Below, piece by piece: positions 58,643 to 64,000 of a stretch of 64,000 nt of DNA (the first letter of the stretch is position 1; each line of letters starts with the position of its first letter). The DNA is from Sulfurirhabdus sp043759595 (GTDB lineage Bacteria; Pseudomonadota; Gammaproteobacteria; Burkholderiales; SMCO01), in contig JAYVLG010000173.1 in NCBI GenBank assembly GCA_043759595.1, forward strand, positions 1-64,000, given 5' to 3'. The position numbers were made by a program, and so were the translations under genes. A model generated the notes under the pieces. That model did no database searches. It was not told where the DNA came from and saw nothing but the letters and a program-made list of their open reading frames with translations.

Positions 58643-60316
58643 ATGACGAACCTGCGAACTCTCTACAATTTTAATGGTGGTGTCCACCCGCCCCAGCATA
58701 AAGATGTTTCAGCGGGAAGACCAATCGTCAAAGCGCCCATTCCTTCACGTTTGACAATCCCTTTGCACCAGCATATTGGCAATGTTGCCAAGCCGATTGT
58801 CCAGGTGGGAGAGAAGGTATTAAAAGGGCAAATGATTGCTCAGGCCGAAGGGTATGTTTCAGCATCAGTTCATGCATCCACTTCAGGCACAGTCAGAGCG
58901 ATTGAAATGCTGTCAGTCCCGCACCCATCGGGACTACCGGATTTATGCATTGTTTTAGAATCTGATGGCCAGGACACCTGGACAGAACGTTTCCCGCTGA
59001 ATTACCGAGAGATGGATCTCAGTGACTTACGCAACAGATTACGTGATGCTGGCGTAGTCGGATTGGGTGGTGCAGTATTCCCCAGTTTTATCAAATTGAA
59101 TCCCGGACCCCAGCAAAAAATCCAGACATTAATTATTAATGGCGCTGAATGCGAACCCTGGATCACCTGCGATGACATGCTGATGCGTGAACGCGCAGAT
59201 GAAATCGTGAAAGGCATCGAGATCATGCGTTATTTGATGCGACCGGAAGAAATTCTGATTGGCATTGAAGACAACAAGCCAGAAGCTATCACTGCCATGC
59301 AGGCAGCCTGCAGTAATTTGCATTTTCAGATTGATGTCATTCCTGTTCCAACAATTTACCCAGGTGGGGGTGCCAAGCAACTGATTAAGGTACTTACCAA
59401 CAAGGAGCCCCCTTCCGGTGGACGTTCAACTGATATCGGCGTGCAATGCTTCAACGTAGCTACTGCCTATAGCATTCACCGTGCAATCAACCATGGTGAG
59501 CCCGTCATCTCGCGTATTGTCACTGTGACGGGAAATGTCACCCTTCCCCAAAATTTTGAAATACTCATCGGCACGCCTGTCAATGAACTGGTTGCACTCA
59601 CCGGTACGCCAAAAGCGAACACAAATCGCTATATCATGGGTGGGCCAATGATGGGATTTGATTTGCCATCCGATCAGGTTCCCGCGATCAAAGCAACCAA
59701 TTGCATTATTGCTGCTTCACCCAAGCTTTTTCCTCAGCCTCCAACTCCTATGCAGTGCATCCGGTGCACGCGCTGTGCGCAAGCATGCCCTGTGGATCTT
59801 CAGCCACAGGAGCTATACTGGTTTGCGCGTTCCAAAAATCTTGGCAAAGCCCAGGAGTATTTCCTTTTTGATTGTATCGAATGTGGTTGTTGCAGTTACG
59901 TTTGCCCAAGTAACATTCCACTTGTGCAATACTACCGTTTTGCCAAAAGCGAAATCTGGGCACGGGAAAAGGAAAAACAGGCATCAGACCTTGCCCGAGA
60001 GCGTCATGAATTCCGCCAGCTTCGAATTGATCGGGAAAAACAGGAGCGCGCCGAAAAACTGGCCAAAAAGGCCGCTGCAGCAAAAGCGGCCCCTGCCCCA
60101 TCGGTTGAGGGTGCTGCAAGCCCATCCGGGGTTGATAGCGAAGCCGCCGCTAAAAAGGCAGTCATTCAGGCTGCTATAGCGCGGTCCAAAGCGAAGAAAG
60201 CGGGCATTGCACCCAAGAACGTGGATAATCTCCCACCGGATAAGCTAAAAGAAATTCAGAGCATCGAAGCCAGAAGAGAAAAAATTCGTGAATTGGCTCA
60301 GAAAGAAATTGAGTGA
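58643..60316 (+). CDS. rnfC: Rnf complex NADH-binding subunit RnfC
   Basis: A 557-residue peripheral subunit related to the NuoF fold: GLGGAVFPSFIKL and the FMN/NADH region LIINGAECEPWITCDD. Two 4Fe-4S sites are at Cys372, 375, 378, 382 and Cys411, 414, 417, 421. The C-terminal tail (about 440-557) is an Ala/Lys/Arg-rich helical extension (KKAAAAKAAPAP), as in many gammaproteobacterial RnfC proteins but shorter. 16 bases after rnfB. Confidence 0.95.
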   Translation: MTNLRTLYNFNGGVHPPQHKDVSAGRPIVKAPIPSRLTIPLHQHIGNVAKPIVQVGEKVLKGQMIAQAEGYVSASVHASTSGTVRAIEMLSVPHPSGLPDLCIVLESDGQDTWTERFPLNYREMDLSDLRNRLRDAGVVGLGGAVFPSFIKLNPGPQQKIQTLIINGAECEPWITCDDMLMRERADEIVKGIEIMRYLMRPEEILIGIEDNKPEAITAMQAACSNLHFQIDVIPVPTIYPGGGAKQLIKVLTNKEPPSGGRSTDIGVQCFNVATAYSIHRAINHGEPVISRIVTVTGNVTLPQNFEILIGTPVNELVALTGTPKANTNRYIMGGPMMGFDLPSDQVPAIKATNCIIAASPKLFPQPPTPMQCIRCTRCAQACPVDLQPQELYWFARSKNLGKAQEYFLFDCIECGCCSYVCPSNIPLVQYYRFAKSEIWAREKEKQASDLARERHEFRQLRIDREKQERAEKLAKKAAAAKAAPAPSVEGAASPSGVDSEAAAKKAVIQAAIARSKAKKAGIAPKNVDNLPPDKLKEIQSIEARREKIRELAQKEIE

Positions 60317-60352
60317 TTTTGTATCCCTGTTTAACACATTGAAATTGATTTC

Positions 60353-61393
60353 ATGAATTCACCCTACATCAAAGAAACAACCAGTGTCAGCATCATCATG
60401 CTCAAGGTGTTGTTCGCCCTGGTGCCTGCGATTGGGCTATATGTCATGTATTTCGGACCGGCTATTCTGGTGAGCATCATGCTGGCCATTGCCACTGCGT
60501 TAATTTGCGAATCGATGATGCTCAAATTTCGCAGTTATGCCGTGAAACCATTTTTACTGGATGGGAGCGCAACAGTTACGGCTGTGCTCCTGGCGCTTTC
60601 CATGCCACCCTTGGCACCCTGGTGGCTAATCGTCATCGCAACCGCATTTGCAATTATCGTTGCCAAACATTTATACGGAGGCCTTGGAAACAACCTTTTT
60701 AATCCAGCCATGGTGGGATATGCCGTGATGATCATTTCCTTCCCGGTGCAAATGACGCAATGGCCCGCTCCGGAAATGCTAGCGAGTGCGCATCTCACAT
60801 TTACGCAAGAGCTTCAATACATCTTTGCAGGCATCATGCCAAACGGCCTGAATCTCGATGCTGTCAGTATGGCTACCCCGTTAGATACTTTAAAAACCCA
60901 GCTTAAACTTGAACATACCATTAACGAAATACTTCAAATGCCCATTTTCAGCTGGGGCAGCGGCAAAGGAACAGAAATAATTGCGCTGGGGTATTTGGCA
61001 GGTGGATTAATATTATGGCAGCAACGCATCATCACCTGGCATATTCCCGTTGCTTTCCTGTCCGGTTTATTTCTGACAGGCAGCTTGTTCCATATTTACG
61101 ATACAGATCGCTACATTTCCCCGTGGTTTCATCTGTTGAGTGGCGGTGCGATGCTGGGCGCATTTTTTATTGCGACAGACCCTATCACCGGCGCCACGAC
61201 TCCCAAAGGAAAACTGATCTTTGGTGCCGGAATAGGCTTTCTGACTTATATTATCCGATCAATGGGCGGGTATCCAGATGGTGTGGCTTTTGCCGTTCTC
61301 ATTATGAACATCTGTGTACCGCTCATCGATGCGTATACACAACCTAAGGTATTCGGGCATAAAAGCGTGCAACCCGATGCGCAGGAAAAATGA
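60353..61393 (+). CDS. rnfD: Rnf complex subunit RnfD
   Basis: A 346-residue membrane subunit related to NqrB, with about nine helices. The flavin-attachment motif (S/T)GAT appears as DPITGATTPKGK at about 276-287, where FMN would be linked to a Thr. It should contribute the ion path. Its stop is one base before the preferred rnfG start. Confidence 0.95.
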   Translation: MNSPYIKETTSVSIIMLKVLFALVPAIGLYVMYFGPAILVSIMLAIATALICESMMLKFRSYAVKPFLLDGSATVTAVLLALSMPPLAPWWLIVIATAFAIIVAKHLYGGLGNNLFNPAMVGYAVMIISFPVQMTQWPAPEMLASAHLTFTQELQYIFAGIMPNGLNLDAVSMATPLDTLKTQLKLEHTINEILQMPIFSWGSGKGTEIIALGYLAGGLILWQQRIITWHIPVAFLSGLFLTGSLFHIYDTDRYISPWFHLLSGGAMLGAFFIATDPITGATTPKGKLIFGAGIGFLTYIIRSMGGYPDGVAFAVLIMNICVPLIDAYTQPKVFGHKSVQPDAQEK

Positions 61394-61394
61394 A

Positions 61395-62039
61395 GTGAAT
61401 GAATCTATCATCAAAATAGCGGCTCGTACCGCAGCTACAATGATCGCATTTACGATAGTTGGCACAGCATTGCTTGCCTTCACCGCCAATAGCACTAAAG
61501 ACATCATCAACAAGAATATAGAGCAGGAAAAAATGGACTTAATCAGCCAGACTCTGCCTCATGCTCTATTCGATAATAATCTCGTAAAGGATGCCCTTGT
61601 TTTAAAACCTGATGATATGCTTGGCAATGATGAACCTACTTTTGCCTATCCTGCTCGTCTGCATGGAAAAACTACGGCTGTAGTTCTGGAAGTTATTGCA
61701 CCAGATGGCTATAGCGGGAAGATAAACTTACTGGTTGCCATACTGGAAAATGGTGAAATAGCTGGAGTCCGTGTCGTTGCCCATAATGAAACTCCAGGGC
61801 TGGGAGACTACATCGATATTGCCAAAAGCGATTGGATTACCCATTTTGATCATACATCATTGAAACAAATCCCCTCCCAGGACTGGAAGGTAAAAAAAGA
61901 TGGTGGCCATTTTGACAGCATGGCTGGTGCCACCATTACTCCCCGCGCTGTAGTAAAAGCAGTTTTTAAAGCTTTACAATATTTTGAAAAAAACAAGAAC
62001 AAGCTGATAGTAGAACAGTCTAATTTAGCAGGAGCGTAA
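61395..62039 (+). CDS. rnfG: Rnf complex FMN-binding subunit RnfG
   Basis: A 214-residue subunit with one N-terminal membrane helix and a periplasmic FMN domain. The covalent FMN motif is in DSMAGATITPRAV near residue 175, and the domain shows ETPGLGDYIDIAKSDWI. A GTG at 61395 has AGGA eight bases upstream and starts one base after the rnfD stop; an ATG at 61377 inside rnfD is the alternative. Confidence 0.93.
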   Translation: MNESIIKIAARTAATMIAFTIVGTALLAFTANSTKDIINKNIEQEKMDLISQTLPHALFDNNLVKDALVLKPDDMLGNDEPTFAYPARLHGKTTAVVLEVIAPDGYSGKINLLVAILENGEIAGVRVVAHNETPGLGDYIDIAKSDWITHFDHTSLKQIPSQDWKVKKDGGHFDSMAGATITPRAVVKAVFKALQYFEKNKNKLIVEQSNLAGA

Positions 62040-62042
62040 ATA

Positions 62043-62732
62043 ATGAGCGATCAGCCAAGTTACAAAGAAATTATACACAATGGGGTATGGAAGCAGAATA
62101 CCGGATTAGTTCAATTGCTTGGCATGTGCCCCTTGCTAGCCGTCAGCACAACAGCTGTAAACGGCATAAGCCTGGGGCTGGCTACAGCAATTGTTATGAG
62201 CATGAGTAACGGCGCAGTATCAGCCATTCGAAATATTGTTCCCAACGAAATCCGTATCCCTGTTTTTATTTTGATCATTGCAGTATTGGTCACGGTCGTT
62301 CAGATGGGGATGAATGCCTACGTGCACCCGCTTTATCTGGTGCTGGGTATTTTTATTCCGCTCATCGTCACTAACTGCATCGTTTTGGCTAGAACCGAAG
62401 CATTTGCATCAAAAAATCGTGTTCTGCCCTCCATGGTTGATGGGTTGATGATGGGCGTTGGGCTGACTCTCGTACTGGCGGTGCTTGGTGGCGCACGTGA
62501 AATAATTGGCAAGGGCACCCTTTTTTCAGGGCTGGATATGGTCTTTGGTGAGTCTGCCAAACACATGGTGATCCATGTCATACCGGATTACCATGGCTTT
62601 CTGTTAGCCATACTCCCACCAGGAGCTTTCATAGGTCTGGGCTTGCTGATTGCCGGAAAAAATTACCTTGAACAACGCGCAACTGCAAAACCTGAAAAAC
62701 ACCAGCCAGACATGCAGATCGCCACTGCATAA
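62043..62732 (+). CDS. rnfE: Rnf complex subunit RnfE
   Basis: A 229-residue membrane subunit paired with RnfA (NqrD-like), six helices, with QLLGMCPLLAVSTTA and IPLIVTNCIVLARTEAFA carrying the intramembrane cluster cysteines. GGAGCG precedes the start by a few bases. It completes rnfABCDGE in the E. coli order. Confidence 0.95.
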   Translation: MSDQPSYKEIIHNGVWKQNTGLVQLLGMCPLLAVSTTAVNGISLGLATAIVMSMSNGAVSAIRNIVPNEIRIPVFILIIAVLVTVVQMGMNAYVHPLYLVLGIFIPLIVTNCIVLARTEAFASKNRVLPSMVDGLMMGVGLTLVLAVLGGAREIIGKGTLFSGLDMVFGESAKHMVIHVIPDYHGFLLAILPPGAFIGLGLLIAGKNYLEQRATAKPEKHQPDMQIATA

Positions 62733-62780
62733 GAAGCGCCTGACTATCCCTATTTGAACACATTAAGAAGGAACTTTAAT

Positions 62781-63197
62781 ATGTCCGGACATTTTCCATT
62801 CAGCGGCAATGTAAATCGCGTAAGCGTGTTTGCTTTTTACGAAAAGCATGGCCTTGGACTAGTACTTCAGGAAAAATACAATCAATGGTGGTTTGATTGG
62901 ACCAAGCAGTTTGTCGCAAATGACCCAGGGTTAAAAGCTGCAAAGGGGCAGGATTTCAATGAATTCCCTTATGGCCAGCACGCCCATCATGATTTTCATC
63001 TGCATAAATACCAATGGTGCACAACCATGATAGATTTAGGTCAGTTTATCGCTGGTGTCATTTTACCCAAATTGTCAGAAGCACAGCTTCACCAATTGGA
63101 AGAAGATCATCATCACTTATTGGAAGCCTTGCACAAGGAAGCAGAACAAACACCACGTGAGGCAACACCAGTGATTGGTTATTTTCGCCACACCTGA
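62781..63197 (+). CDS. Conserved histidine-rich small protein after rnfE
   Basis: A 138-residue soluble protein, unrecognised. The middle is rich in histidine and aromatic residues (YGQHAHHDFHLHKYQW) with a single Cys, followed by a helical segment and EEDHHHLLEALHKEAEQ. There is no signal peptide. The ATG at 62781 has GAAGGA eight bases upstream; a longer frame from a TTG at 62754 is not needed. It lies 48 bases after rnfE and before nth, so it is likely the last gene of the rnf transcript. Metal binding is plausible from the histidines but unproven. Confidence 0.65.
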   Translation: MSGHFPFSGNVNRVSVFAFYEKHGLGLVLQEKYNQWWFDWTKQFVANDPGLKAAKGQDFNEFPYGQHAHHDFHLHKYQWCTTMIDLGQFIAGVILPKLSEAQLHQLEEDHHHLLEALHKEAEQTPREATPVIGYFRHT

Positions 63198-63245
63198 AGT
63201 TTTTTCAATTACCAACGATTCTAAAAGCACAGAGGCAATATTAAA

Positions 63246-63286
63246 TAGCCTGTTTTTCTTCTCAATATTCAAAGAATAACAGGCTA
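63246..63286. terminator. Inverted repeat between the rnf operon and nth
   Basis: TAGCCTGTT (63246-63254) and AACAGGCTA (63278-63286) are exact complements with a 23-base loop. There is no T tract after the right arm. It may be a weak terminator of the rnf transcript or an operator for nth. Confidence 0.35.
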
Positions 63287-63330
63287 CTCAACAACGCTTG
63301 CTTACTCTGTGCATATTGCAAGATTGCCAT

Positions 63331-63963
63331 ATGAACGCCCAAAAACGTCACGAAATATTTACCCGTCTTTCATCATTAAATCCAAACCCAACAACAGAAC
63401 TGCTTTACACAACCCCTTTTGAACTGCTGATTGCTGTGGTACTTTCGGCACAATCAACGGACAAAGGGGTCAATATCGCCACCAGAAAACTTTACCCTGT
63501 CGCCAATACTCCTGAGCTGATACTGCAGCTAGGACTTGAAGGATTAAAGCGTTACATCCAGACAATCGGGTTATACCACAGCAAAGCAAAGCACATTATG
63601 GAAACTTGCCGGCTCTTGGCAGATCAACATCATAGCCAGGTGCCAAATACACGAGAAGAACTTGAAAAGTTGCCCGGCGTAGGCAGGAAGACGGCGAATG
63701 TTATTTTAAATACAGCTTTTGGCCATCCCACAATGGCTGTCGATACTCATATTTTCCGTGTGTCTAACCGCACAGGTCTGGCTCCCGGTAAAAACGTGCT
63801 GGAAGTTGAACAAAAACTATTAAAATACATCGACAAAAAATTTCTGCTCAATGCGCACCACTGGCTTATATTGCACGGTCGGTATACATGTAAAGCGAGA
63901 AAACCTGACTGCCCCGAATGCATTATTCGGGATTTATGTGAATACAAATCCAAAACCCAGTAA
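63331..63963 (+). CDS. nth: Endonuclease III
   Basis: A 210-residue base-excision glycosylase/lyase for oxidised pyrimidines. The helix-hairpin-helix LPGVGRKTAN contains catalytic Lys120, and Asp138 follows in VDTHIFR, both at E. coli numbers. The 4Fe-4S cluster ligands are Cys187, 194, 197 and 203, also identical. The frame opens further upstream, but the ATG at 63331 matches the family start. Location after rnf is the same as in E. coli. Confidence 0.97.
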   Translation: MNAQKRHEIFTRLSSLNPNPTTELLYTTPFELLIAVVLSAQSTDKGVNIATRKLYPVANTPELILQLGLEGLKRYIQTIGLYHSKAKHIMETCRLLADQHHSQVPNTREELEKLPGVGRKTANVILNTAFGHPTMAVDTHIFRVSNRTGLAPGKNVLEVEQKLLKYIDKKFLLNAHHWLILHGRYTCKARKPDCPECIIRDLCEYKSKTQ

Positions 63964-64000
63964 ACAGGTTTTGCGTGAATATCATTTAAATCCTGTAAAA

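Overview
The window looks like chromosome from a betaproteobacterium of moderate G+C content, most likely in or near the Nitrosomonadales (Gallionellaceae- or Nitrosomonas-like). This rests on protein resemblance and on gene order: leuC-leuD-leuB-asd-fimV-truA-trpF-trpB-trpA-accD-folC-SPOR-cvpA-purF-metZ is the standard betaproteobacterial arrangement. A PEP-CTERM protein and an MCE transport operon with an auxiliary lipoprotein fit as well. No rRNA, tRNA, CRISPR array, prophage or insertion sequence was recognised, so the assignment stays at order level.

Layout. 0-2.3 kb: a porin-like barrel and a small PstS-like binding protein (minus strand), then a decayed-looking gap with an FNR-like site. 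2.4-5.9 kb: an acyl-CoA synthetase and the ABC-F protein YbiT. 5.9-9.7 kb: a small lipoprotein and a four-gene MCE lipid-transport operon. 9.9-16.9 kb: an accessory zone with DUF3135, DUF455, an exported protein, a pilU pseudogene, a PEP-CTERM lectin, a cyclic-nucleotide-binding protein and a TauE/SafE permease. 17-23 kb: AddA/AddB-like recombination helicase-nucleases.

23.3-43.4 kb is a long minus-strand housekeeping block running leuC > entericidin > leuD > leuB > asd > second asd > fimV > ecfT-like > truA > trpFBA > accD > folC > SPOR > cvpA > purF > metZ > unknown exported protein. Between purF and metZ the leader carries what reads as a SAM-II (SAM-alpha) riboswitch followed by an intrinsic terminator, with a seven-base complement that could act as an antiterminator. 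43.4-47.7 kb: an MFS permease, aroC and an M17 aminopeptidase, still on the minus strand.

47.9-64 kb is all on the plus strand: pdhA, pdhB and a 992-residue E2-E3 fusion (a complete pyruvate dehydrogenase in three genes), then pyrD, kup, alanine dehydrogenase, the rnfABCDGE ion-pumping complex, a conserved histidine-rich small protein, and nth. Three spacers between 44.6 and 50.1 kb, two of them inside the pdh operon, hold related imperfect palindromes of a type scattered through bacterial genomes.

The best leads are the metZ riboswitch/attenuator, the fused E2-E3 gene with its duplicated lipoyl domains, the orphan EcfT-like gene whose start sits against a perfect hairpin, the tandem intact aspartate-semialdehyde dehydrogenases, and the pilU remnant. 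I saw no convincing wholly new multi-gene system.
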